Origin: Lactobacillus kitasatonis DSM 16761 = JCM 1039
Lineage (GTDB): Bacteria; Bacillota; Bacilli; Lactobacillales; Lactobacillaceae
Assembly: GCF_000615285.1 (NCBI RefSeq)
Contig: NZ_BALU01000015.1
Location: 1 to 40,260, forward strand
Length of the DNA: 40,260 nt
Direction: 5' to 3'
Shown: positions 28,373 to 35,796 of the stretch, piece by piece
Layout of the letters: the number at the start of each line of letters is the position of its first letter
Numbering within the stretch: the stretch's first letter is position 1
Notes under the pieces: generated by a model
Database searches by the model: none
Told to the model about the DNA's origin: nothing
The model's input: only the letters and a program-made list of their open reading frames with translations
Made by a program: the position numbers and the translations under genes

Positions 28373-29185
28373 ATGACAATAGCTTGGTGGCAAATTTTAC
28401 TATTAACTTGCCTAGCTTTTTGGGTAATTATCGATCAATTAACTGTATCGATTTTGAACAATCCTTTAGCCATTGGTATGGTTTCAGGAATTATTATGGG
28501 TGACATCACTACAGGTCTTGCCGTAGGATCCACCCTGCAATTGATGGTCCTTGGGGTATCAACCTATGGTGGTGCTTCAATGCCAGACTTTATGACTGGT
28601 GCGATCGTTGGTACCGTTTATGCCGTTTTATCCGGTAAAGGTATTCAATTTGCGATCGGTTTAGCCGTTCCAGTTGGCTTGTTAATGGTGCAACTCGATG
28701 TGCTTGCTCGATTCATCAACACCATTTTCCAACACAGAATGGACAAATTTATTAAGGAAAACAATCCAGATTCAGCCGCAAGAAACGCCCTCTGGGGAAC
28801 TTTCTCATGGGGACTTTCACGTGCGATCCCTGTCTTCATTCTTTTAATCGTTGGTAACGATGTTGTCAGAATGATCTTACGCGTCATCCCTACTTGGCTC
28901 ACAAACGGACTTAAAGTTTCCGGTGGTATCTTACCTGTTGTTGGTATCGCTATCTTGCTTAGATACTTACCAACTAAGCGTTTCATTTCATATTTAGCAA
29001 TTGGTTTTATCGCAGCTTCCTACATGAAGATTCCGATGCTTGGTGTTGCCTTACTAGGTGCAGCTCTTGCCTACATTCACTACCAACGCGAAGTTGCTAA
29101 ATTAGAAGAAAAACCTGCTACTACAAACACAAATAATACAGAAAGTGAGGAATATGAAAATGACGAAGGCGAATACGAAAACTAA
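28373..29185 (+). CDS. manM: Mannose-family PTS EIIC permease
   Basis: The 270-residue membrane protein has about eight hydrophobic segments and typical EIIC-Man sequences: MGDITTGLAVGSTLQLMVLGVSTYGGASMPD. It forms the sugar channel with EIID. The hydrophilic C-terminus is rich in Glu and Asn and overlaps the start of the EIID gene. AGGAG lies upstream of the ATG. It is the second gene of the operon. Confidence 0.94.
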   Translation: MTIAWWQILLLTCLAFWVIIDQLTVSILNNPLAIGMVSGIIMGDITTGLAVGSTLQLMVLGVSTYGGASMPDFMTGAIVGTVYAVLSGKGIQFAIGLAVPVGLLMVQLDVLARFINTIFQHRMDKFIKENNPDSAARNALWGTFSWGLSRAIPVFILLIVGNDVVRMILRVIPTWLTNGLKVSGGILPVVGIAILLRYLPTKRFISYLAIGFIAASYMKIPMLGVALLGAALAYIHYQREVAKLEEKPATTNTNNTESEEYENDEGEYEN

Positions 29186-29975
29186 TTCAGGTAAGTTAAC
29201 CAAGAGAGATTTATTCAGAGCTAACTGGCGTTGGCTTTGGGGCAGTCAATTATCTTGGAACTACGAAAGAATGATGGCACCTGGTTACTTCTACGCTGTC
29301 TTACCATTCCTTAAGCGTTGGTACAAAGACGACGAATTAGTTGAAATGATGCAGATGCAAACTCAATTCTTCAATGTTAATGCCTATGTTGGTAACTTCA
29401 TCATCGGTGTTGACTTAGCCCTTGAAGAAAGCCAAGGCATTAAATCTAAAGACACTGTTGCTGGTATCAAGACTGGTTTAATGGGACCACTTGCCGGTAT
29501 TGGTGACACGATCTTTAGTGCGATTATTCCAACTATCTGTGGTTCAATTGGTGCCTACATGGGACTTAGAGGTAACCCTCTTGGTTCTATCCTTTGGATC
29601 CTCGTTGACATTATCATCTTGTTCCTTCGTTTCTCATTCTTGCCAATGGGTTACTACCAAGGTACTAAGTTGATCGATTCAGCTTCTGGTAAGTTGAATG
29701 CTATCACTGACTCAGCTATTTTGCTTGGTGTAACGGTGGTTGGTGCGTTGATCCCTACCGTTATTAAGGCGAAAGTACCATACATTTTCCATACCGGTAA
29801 AATCACGCTGAAGATGCAAACAATTTTAAACCAAATCATGCCATCCTTGGTACCAGTACTACTCGTAACACTTGTTTACTGGCTACTTGGTAAGAAAGGC
29901 GTTACATCAACTAAGATGATCTGGTTCGTATTGATCCTCGGTATCGTCTTATCATACTTCCACATTTTGGGTTAA
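29160..29975 (+). CDS. manN: Mannose-family PTS EIID
   Basis: The 271-residue protein belongs to the EIID-Man family and pairs with EIIC. Landmarks are LTKRDLFRANWRW, QLSWNYERMMAPGY, FFNVNAYVGNFIIGVDLALEE and GLMGPLAGIGDTIF. The frame opens at GTG 29145, but AGTGAGGA (29144-29151) is best placed for the ATG at 29160, which overlaps the end of the EIIC gene by 26 bases. Translational coupling is likely. No manO/DUF956 gene follows, although one often ends such operons. Confidence 0.94.
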   Translation: MTKANTKTNSGKLTKRDLFRANWRWLWGSQLSWNYERMMAPGYFYAVLPFLKRWYKDDELVEMMQMQTQFFNVNAYVGNFIIGVDLALEESQGIKSKDTVAGIKTGLMGPLAGIGDTIFSAIIPTICGSIGAYMGLRGNPLGSILWILVDIIILFLRFSFLPMGYYQGTKLIDSASGKLNAITDSAILLGVTVVGALIPTVIKAKVPYIFHTGKITLKMQTILNQIMPSLVPVLLVTLVYWLLGKKGVTSTKMIWFVLILGIVLSYFHILG

Positions 29976-29980
29976 AGACT

Positions 29981-30010
29981 AAAAAAGAAGTTCCAAATGG
30001 AACTTTTTTT
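29981..30010 (+). terminator. Terminator of the PTS operon
   Basis: AAGTTCC (29988-29994) pairs with GGAACTT (29999-30005), flanked by A6 and T7 runs. Confidence 0.9.
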
Positions 30011-30036
30011 ATACCTATGTTTATTTTTCAAGTAAG

Positions 30037-30458
30037 CTATTCCCCGGCAAAAAGGAAAATATACCCCACTGGGATCAAATAAAAGTTTTCATGTAAAAAG
30101 CCTTGCTTATCAACGTATTCCACTGAGTTAGCCTTGATAAAAAAGCAGACAAAGCCAAGAATCATCAAGAATCCACCGATTAAAACCGTAATCATGTTGT
30201 ACTTTGCCTTGCGATTTTCATCTGTATCTTTAATTAATTTTTGTGTCATCTTATTCATATTATCGTCTCCCCAAATTAACTGATCTAGTGAGACGTGAAA
30301 GACATAGTTGATCTCAATCAACATTTCTAAGTCAGGTAAATTGCGGTTGTTTTCCCAGTTGGACACCGCCTGTCTCGTCACATGCAATTTTCTGCAAACT
30401 GAGTCTATGACAGATTGTTCCCCTTTCTTAGCTGTTTAATTTGATCACTAAATTTCAT
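30037..30458 (-). pseudogene. HTH (Xre) regulator with DUF3955-like membrane tail, decayed
   Basis: A 140-codon gene can be rebuilt from the ATG at 30458 (GAGGTG upstream). It begins MKFSDQIKQLRKGNNLS and continues with the HTH core HVTRQAVSNWENNRNLPDL. The C-terminal half has two hydrophobic helices ending LIPVGYIFLFAG, like DUF3955. Two lesions are present: TAG replaces a Gln codon at 30405-30407, and one A is missing from the run at 30388-30391. The part from TTG 30387 is open but lacks the first HTH helices, so it should be non-functional. Confidence 0.85.
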
Positions 30459-30508
30459 TTCTTTCACCTCACAATTAATTTTGGCAGAACAGCATAAACC
30501 AACAAGAA

Positions 30509-30538
30509 AGCACTGCTTGCATTAGCGACAGCAGTGCT
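30509..30538 (-). terminator. Hairpin downstream of the GNAT gene
   Basis: AGCACTGCT pairs with AGCAGTGCT (9 bp) over a 12-base loop. The minus-strand tail is only weakly T-rich (TTTCTTG), so efficiency is uncertain. Confidence 0.5.
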
Positions 30539-30545
30539 TCCCGTT

Positions 30546-31022
30546 TTATTTTTCGACCCTAGCTTGATAAAAGCCAAAGCTCATTTGACGTAAAGTTTTA
30601 ATGAAACTATTTTTATCTAATTGTTTACCAGTCGTCAAAGTTTCAAATTCTCCATCTGGATCTTTCAACTTCTGGTCTGTTCTATGGAAACCATTTCTCT
30701 CGTAGAACTTCAGCCGACTAACACGTTGCTTGTAATTTTTCGCCTTCTTAGTTACAGGTTCAATATCAATCACAATTTGCTTATCTGGAAACTCATCTTC
30801 CAGCATCGACAAAATCTTAGTACCATATCCATGTCCACGCAACTTTTCACTGACTGCTAAATAAGTCAGGTAGACGGTGTTGTCATTTTCAGCATAATAG
30901 GTAATGCCGCAGAACGTGCCATCATCATAAATTGCGTGAAACTTTACATTACGGTGAAGTGACATTGCTAATAGTGAAAACATTGAGAATCTTTCCCAAG
31001 CTGGGAATGCCTTCATGTACAA
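30546..31022 (-). CDS. GNAT-family N-acetyltransferase, start uncertain
   Basis: The 156-158-residue product has the acetyl-CoA loop LRGHGYGTKILSML (motif A) preceded by the beta strand TVYLTYLAVSE and followed by LKFYERNGF. The first ATG (31014-31016) and the TTG at 31022 have no Shine-Dalgarno. The same frame stays open upstream to a TAG at 31098 and encodes plausible protein (PVRWGTKAYRDVKQL) without any ATG or GTG. So the real N-terminus may begin with a mutated start codon, or the gene is damaged. The substrate is unknown. Confidence 0.75.
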   Translation of the reverse strand: MYMKAFPAWERFSMFSLLAMSLHRNVKFHAIYDDGTFCGITYYAENDNTVYLTYLAVSEKLRGHGYGTKILSMLEDEFPDKQIVIDIEPVTKKAKNYKQRVSRLKFYERNGFHRTDQKLKDPDGEFETLTTGKQLDKNSFIKTLRQMSFGFYQARVEK

Positions 31023-31160
31023 CTGCTTAACGTCACGATATGCTTTTGTGCCCCATCGGACGGGCTTAGAATCTAAAATAGTATCCTTCTTTTCTATCTA
31101 AAATAAAAAAACATTACATTTTTACATCCATATTTTATCAAAAAAATACGATAACAAGCA

Positions 31161-31192
31161 AAAAGAACAGATCATAAGATCTATTCTTTTTT
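31161..31192 (-). terminator. Terminator of the oleate hydratase locus
   Basis: AAAAGAACAGATC pairs with GATCTATTCTTTT (one mismatch) over a 4-base loop, with T-rich runs on both strands. Confidence 0.75.
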
Positions 31193-31214
31193 ATCTATGT
31201 TATGTAATTTTCAG

Positions 31215-32113
31215 TCAAATCAACTTGTACTTCTTAAGCAATTCTTCTACGTAAGTGCCCTTAACTTTCTTGAGCATCCCATTAATTGCCAACTTTTCAG
31301 CAACAGGCAAGTCAAGTTACTCAAGCTTCTTTTGATCGTTCAAGTAGTACATAGCGTTCATAAGCATTCTGACATCAAAGGCAGATGCAAATACTTCTGG
31401 CACACTACGGTCAATATCAAGCAAGGTGTAAACAGCTTCCATAGCAGTTCTTACTGAGTATTCAGTGGTGAAGACAGTGTCTCTTGGAGTCTCAGCAAAG
31501 TTACCAATGAAGGCCAAGTTCTTTGAGTGATCTGGCACAACCTTTGGTCTGTCACCTAATGCTCTAGGCATGAAGTATGAAGTGATGTAAGGCATATGTA
31601 CTGGAATAGTTGTAGCAGCTGCAGCCATTTCTGGGATCTTTTCTTCAGGAACACCCATGTGGTAAAGCCATTCTTCACACATTTCCATACCGTTACATTC
31701 AGGCATCGTCTTGCCAACGTAGTTACCCTTGGTGTCTGAGAATAAACCATAAAGCCATACAATTAATTCATTTAGCTTTTGTGCCTTAAAGTGTGGCTGA
31801 CGACTGATTGAGTAGCCAAGAAGCCAGTTGAGTCTTTAATGGTAGTTGGACCACTAGTTACGATTGAGCCACTGCGTGGATCCTTCTTGTTAACTGCTTC
31901 AATGTATGGAACAATGTCATTGTTCTTGATGGTAATTGTAGCTGACATTCTCCAGTTAGCCTTTGGAATATCCTTGCAGAAGACATCTGGGTGACCGAAG
32001 CTCTCATCTTGAGCAGCCAAACCTGAACCGACAATATATGCTGATTTTTGATCAACGTCTTTTGGCTTACTTGCGTTTACAAAAGCTTCATAATTACCAT
32101 TGCCATAATGCAT
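31215..32113 (-). pseudogene. ohyA: Oleate hydratase (myosin-cross-reactive antigen family), internally deleted
   Basis: The start MHYGNGNYEAF and KSAYIVGSGLA match the FAD-binding N-terminus of oleate hydratases, which add water to oleate to form 10-hydroxystearate. The sequence then jumps to AQDESFGHPDVFCKDIPK, which lies about 290 residues later in full-length (about 590-residue) enzymes. The junction is at about 32011-32020. The remaining C-terminal half is recognisable ([30 protein letters not shown], [15 protein letters not shown]). Further lesions are one lost base at about 31816 and a TAA at 31317-31319; the frame beyond it reads LDLPVAEKLA to a natural stop at 31215. The substrate domain is gone, so the gene is dead. 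Confidence 0.9.
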
Positions 32114-32114
32114 A

Positions 32115-32547
32115 AATCTCAATTGCTGAGATTACGCGTAAAGCCAACGTTTCGCGGACTTCTTTTTACCGCAATTATGAAAACAAAGATTCAGTAATGA
32201 AAAAATTTTTAGCTAATCAATATCAAAAATTTACTGATGATATTACTGAACATAAATTAAAGTCATTATCTGAGCAACTAGTAGTTTATCTCACCTTTTT
32301 CCAAAAGAATCCGGAAATTATGAAAACATTGCTTGAAGCCGGCTTTGAAGGCGGCTTGCTTAACTTGCAAACCCGGTATTTGAAAAAGTTGCTTAAAGTT
32401 TATCACCCAGATTTACATTTGACTGATTATGCTATTGCCTACCAGTCAGGTGGCATTTATATGCTTTTAGTTTGGTGGGTAAAGCAAGGCTATAGAACGT
32501 CACTAGCTGAATTGGTAGATTATATCGAAAAACACATTATGCTTTAG
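32115..32547 (+). pseudogene. TetR-family regulator lacking its N-terminus
   Basis: From 32115 the frame reads ISIAEITRKANVSRTSFYRNY, the recognition helix of a TetR DNA-binding domain, then ENKDSV and a helical ligand domain ending at 32547. About 30 N-terminal residues and the start codon are missing. A stop codon lies just upstream and the sequence runs directly into the 5' end of ohyA on the other strand. An internal ATG (32197) would give 116 residues without the HTH. I infer that it was the divergent regulator of ohyA and that one deletion removed both the intergenic promoters and its start. Confidence 0.85.
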
Positions 32548-33229
32548 TGATCATGTTTAGGCAAATTTGTCTCTTTCTTAGCTTGTGCAATATTATGTTC
32601 ATTCAATTGCAGAATTTTAATTCTCTTTAATAGAGTCTTTTCTGCATATTTACCAATTAGGTCTTCAAAAGGCTGTGATTTCTTTTCACGACGCCTGGTT
32701 GCAAGAACATCCATGTATTTTTCTAGATTTCTCATCAGGAAAAACGTTGATTACCCTCAGTAAGAGCTAAATTCATTAGTAGTCTAGCTGTACGACCATT
32801 ACTATCTCTAAATGGGCGAATGGAAACAAACTTCAAATGCAAATCTGCCGCATATTGCACTGGATGCAGGCGATCACGATTTTCATTAGCCCAATCAGGA
32901 TGCGTTTTAGCAATAGACAAGCGGTTCAGGTCTCTGATTATACTTTGATTCAGCGGTTGTTTTCTTGAAGCAAGATCCATCATGTAATCATACGCTTCAT
33001 TTAAATCAATAGCGGCAAGCACATCTTTTACCGACTCACCATGAACCGTCATCCCTTTATTCAAAATAGAGGCTGTCTCATATTTGTTCAAAGTACTACC
33101 TTCAATGGCATTTGATGATCAAACATATTCAATTCTAGTGTCTTGTTCTAATGCCCTAACTTGTTCTTTATCAAGTGGACGATAGCTATTCATTTTATTA
33201 AGTAAATTAGTTAATTCATTTGTGTCCAT
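32544..33229 (-). pseudogene. fic: Fic-domain protein (AMPylase family), nonsense and frameshift
   Basis: From the ATG at 33229 (GAGGTG five bases upstream), the gene encodes about 228 residues when repaired. The N-terminal part ends IEYV-stop-SSNAIEGSTLN. The TGA at 33119-33121 stands where Fic proteins usually have an aromatic residue before SNAIEGN, most simply TGG to TGA. The catalytic motif is IRPFRDSNGRTAR, close to HPFxxGNGRxxR but with Arg in place of the catalytic His and Ser for Gly. One T is missing from the run at 32740-32744, after which the frame resumes with YMDVLATRRREKK. Even if repaired, the Arg may block AMP transfer. Confidence 0.88.
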
Positions 33230-33323
33230 GGTTTCACCTCAATTTCATTCTTTAATATTATACCGATATTTATAAAAATATACTGAAAAAGCTAATCCCA
33301 ATCGGAATTAGCTTTTTCATTTA

Positions 33324-34790
33324 CTATTGAAGTTTTTTCTGTTTTTTACCGAAGTTGAAGTAGAAGTTCAAAGCAAGTGCAATGACCAGCAAAATCACTG
33401 ATACTAACATGATTTCTTTAATACCTGAATGGAAAATATCTCTCATCGTTGGCACTAAATTCTGTGGCAATAATCTTGCACTCTTAGCATCACTCAACTT
33501 ATTCATCATTGTCATCGTAATGCCAGGATGGCTGCTTACACCACTAGCCAAGTTCAAGTTCATGATTACGCCGTACACAGCGGCCATCACGGTTTGAGCC
33601 AAAATTCTAATCAAATATGAAGTTGAAGTAGCCGTAGCCATATTCTTAAGACCGGCATCAATTTGTACCTTCAATTGTAACGCAACGAAGATAAAACCAA
33701 CCCCGATACCTGAAAAGGTACCGATGACAGCTAAAAGTTGAACCGGCGTGTGCAAGTTTGCAAAGAACAAGCCAGCTGAGGAGATAAGCATTGCAACGAT
33801 ACCGATGAAGACCAGCTTAAAAGTGGTCAAGTGATCTTGAATTGCGGCCACACTTTGAGAAGCAATGATTTCCACAATTGAGTTTGGAATCAAGGTCATC
33901 CCACCAAGAAGTGCTGAAAGTCCGAGCAGTGCCTGTGCCCACATTGGCAAGTAAGTGTTAACGGCAATGAATGCACCCCAAGTGAAGGCAAACAAAAGAA
34001 AGTCGCCGTCTAGATCTTTATTCTTAAACAAAGATACCGGAATAATTGGGTTTTGTGCATGATTTTCACGCATAAAGAACAAGACAATAAATACCAAGCT
34101 GACGATGATCAAACCAATGACGATCCAGTTGGCAGTCAAACCGACTAATTGAACGCCCATCAAGAATAGAAGCAATCCAATTACTAATAAACTTGCACCA
34201 GGAATATCGAAGACTGGTGTTTGCTTTGGCGTAACTGGCTTGTAGTAGATTAAGCAGATCAAAAATGCGATCAAACCAATTGGAATGTTGATGTAGAAGA
34301 CCCAGTGCCATGAGAAGGCATCGATTAGCCATCCACCAATAAGTGGTCCTAAGATTGCTGCACCATTCCAGCTGGCGGTCAAATAGCCAAGGACCTTGGT
34401 TCTAGTCTTGATGTTTTTAAAGACGTAACCAGCAATGATATAAGGCAGTGAACCCATACCGCCGGCACCAACACCCATGATAAATCTAGAACATAGGAAG
34501 AAAATAATGTTTGGTGCCATACCTTGCAAAGCAGAACCGATGACAAACAATGCTAGTGAAATTTCAAAAGCACGTTTGTTGGTGATCTTCTCTCCTACCT
34601 TAGTCCAAATTGGAATGGAAATTGACATCCCCAGCAAAAAGATAGCGACAATCCAACCCATGAATTGGATTCCGTGCAGGGATGCAACAATCGCAGGAAT
34701 CGCCGTGTTAATAATCGTACCATCCAGGCCTGACATCACATTACCTAGCATCAACGCGATGATAACCATCGTAACTTGTTTCTTATTCAT
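33324..34790 (-). CDS. MFS multidrug exporter, 14 helices (DHA2 type), paralogue
   Basis: The 488-residue protein is a second EmrB/QacA-like exporter, closely similar along its length to the one at 21785-23254 (LDGTIINTAIPAI, GAGGMGSLPY, WVFYINIP, GITMTMMNKLSDA). The frame is open 15 codons further upstream, but AGGAG just before the ATG at 34790 fixes the start at MNKKQVTM. It is transcribed toward the Fic remnant. The substrate is unknown. Confidence 0.93.
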   Translation of the reverse strand: MNKKQVTMVIIALMLGNVMSGLDGTIINTAIPAIVASLHGIQFMGWIVAIFLLGMSISIPIWTKVGEKITNKRAFEISLALFVIGSALQGMAPNIIFFLCSRFIMGVGAGGMGSLPYIIAGYVFKNIKTRTKVLGYLTASWNGAAILGPLIGGWLIDAFSWHWVFYINIPIGLIAFLICLIYYKPVTPKQTPVFDIPGASLLVIGLLLFLMGVQLVGLTANWIVIGLIIVSLVFIVLFFMRENHAQNPIIPVSLFKNKDLDGDFLLFAFTWGAFIAVNTYLPMWAQALLGLSALLGGMTLIPNSIVEIIASQSVAAIQDHLTTFKLVFIGIVAMLISSAGLFFANLHTPVQLLAVIGTFSGIGVGFIFVALQLKVQIDAGLKNMATATSTSYLIRILAQTVMAAVYGVIMNLNLASGVSSHPGITMTMMNKLSDAKSARLLPQNLVPTMRDIFHSGIKEIMLVSVILLVIALALNFYFNFGKKQKKLQ

Positions 34791-34815
34791 CAAAACTCCT
34801 CTCAACTTCAAAATA

Positions 34816-34848
34816 AAAACGCTAGATAATAACAATCTAACGTTTTTG
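34816..34848 (-). terminator. Terminator of the tRNA cluster
   Basis: AAAAACG(C/T)TAGAT arms form a stem with one mismatch over a short loop, 13 bases after tRNA-Val on the minus strand, with a T-run following. Confidence 0.75.
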
Positions 34849-34860
34849 GGTAAAAAAATA

Positions 34861-34933
34861 TGGAGGATACAGGGCTCGAACCTGTGACCTCCTGCTTGTA
34901 AGGCAGATGCTCTCCCAGCTGAGCTAATCCTCC
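34861..34933 (-). tRNA. tRNA-Val (anticodon TAC)
   Basis: 73 nt. Acceptor GGAGGAT/ATCCTCC, D arm GCTCAGCTGGGAGAGC, anticodon loop CTTACAA, TTCGAGC loop. The discriminator is A and CCA is not encoded. Confidence 0.96.
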
Positions 34934-34940
34934 ATTATGG

Positions 34941-35014
34941 GGCGGAATGTGGGATTCGAACCCACGCATGCTGGATCCACAAACCAGTGTGTTAACCCCT
35001 TCACCAATTCCGCC
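34941..35014 (-). tRNA. tRNA-His (anticodon GTG)
   Basis: 74 nt. The eight-pair acceptor GGCGGAAT/ATTCCGCC supplies the extra G at position -1 typical of tRNA-His. The anticodon loop is TTGTGGA, with a T-T mismatch at the end of the anticodon stem. TTCGAAT loop. CCA is encoded just after it (34938-34940). Confidence 0.93.
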
Positions 35015-35020
35015 ATATTA

Positions 35021-35094
35021 CGGTCCATGTGGGATTTGAACCCACGATCTCCTCCGTGACAGGGAGGCGAGATAAACCACTGCTCCAATGGACC
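35021..35094 (-). tRNA. tRNA-Asp (anticodon GTC)
   Basis: 74 nt. Acceptor GGTCCAT/ATGGACC with G discriminator, anticodon arm CCTCC-CTGTCAC-GGAGG, TTCAAAT loop. Confidence 0.96.
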
Positions 35095-35100
35095 AATCAA

Positions 35101-35186
35101 AGGAGGATGTGGGATTTGAACCCACGCGCGGCAGAACCGCCTAACGGTTTCAAAACCGTCCCCTTAAGCCACTTGGGTAATCCTCC
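35101..35186 (-). tRNA. tRNA-Ser (anticodon TGA)
   Basis: 86 nt with a long variable arm (GGCGGTTCTGCCGC). Acceptor GGAGGAT/ATCCTCC, anticodon arm ACGGT-TTTGAAA-ACCGT. The base at the discriminator position is T, whereas serine tRNAs usually have G. Confidence 0.95.
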
Positions 35187-35203
35187 ATAGCCGAACAGAT
35201 ACT

Positions 35204-35232
35204 ATTATACTAGAGTGAGAAAAAAGCGCAAG
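35204..35232 (-). promoter_or_regulatory. Promoter of the tRNA Ser-Asp-His-Val cluster
   Basis: Minus-strand TTGCGC (35227-35232), a 17-bp spacer and TATAAT (35204-35209), 17 bases before tRNA-Ser. Confidence 0.8.
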
Positions 35233-35243
35233 TGTTTTTTGCA

Positions 35244-35279
35244 AAAAAATACAGATATTACAATTTAAGCAATATCTGC
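35244..35279 (-). terminator. Terminator after the rlmD-GNAT operon
   Basis: CAGATATT (35253-35260) pairs with AATATCTG (35272-35279); the A-run 35244-35250 gives a minus-strand T-run. Confidence 0.85.
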
Positions 35280-35286
35280 AATCTTT

Positions 35287-35787
35287 TTAGTCATGTAAAT
35301 TCTTTTGGTAAAGCAAGTACTTGTACTCTTTGCCAGCAATTTCAACGAATCTTTCAGTTGCAATGTTGCGCCAACCAAAGTGTTCGTAGAATTCTTGAGC
35401 TTTCTTATTACCGTCAAGGCACCATAAGTAGATCTTACCGTAGCCCATCTTCTTCAATTCGTTTTCTGCAGCGCTAAGCAAAGTCTTTCCGACATTATAG
35501 CCTTGAAAGTCTGGTTCAACGTACAAAGCCATTAATTCGCCACACCCAAGCATTCTGGTATCGCGCGGACGACCATAGCTGACAGCAGCGCAAACAACAT
35601 TTTTATCATCTTCGAAAATTAAATTGTGACGGCCACTCTCATTAAGTCTTTTAACCCAGGCATTTTCTGGAATATTGTCTAAAAATTCATCAGGCAAAAT
35701 TCCCTTATATGTGTCTTGCCAACATTTTTGAAAAAGTTTACTAGTTTGTTTTGCTTCGTCTTCAGAAATTAGCGGTTTAATAATCAT
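35287..35787 (-). CDS. GNAT-family N-acetyltransferase
   Basis: The 166-residue protein has a GNAT fold: ALYVEPDFQGYNVGKTLLSAAE holds the acetyl-CoA loop (Q-G-x-x-V-G-K, motif A) and IYLWCLDGNKKAQEFYEHFGW is the typical C-terminal motif B. The substrate is unknown. It starts 10 bases after the methyltransferase stop, so the two are co-transcribed and end at the terminator at 35244-35279. The gene is intact. Confidence 0.92.
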   Translation of the reverse strand: MIIKPLISEDEAKQTSKLFQKCWQDTYKGILPDEFLDNIPENAWVKRLNESGRHNLIFEDDKNVVCAAVSYGRPRDTRMLGCGELMALYVEPDFQGYNVGKTLLSAAENELKKMGYGKIYLWCLDGNKKAQEFYEHFGWRNIATERFVEIAGKEYKYLLYQKNLHD

Positions 35788-35796
35788 TTTTTCTTT

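Noticed and set aside
29982-30036. A manO/DUF956 gene expected after EIID
   Set aside because: The interval holds only a terminator; no frame of suitable length.
30037-33229. A defence island, given Fic, HTH and TetR fragments together
   Set aside because: The pieces are unrelated, all are broken, and no nuclease, toxin-antitoxin pair or integrase is nearby.
34861-35186. The tRNA cluster as an attachment site for an integrated element
   Set aside because: No integrase gene and no direct repeat of a tRNA 3' end were seen on either side.
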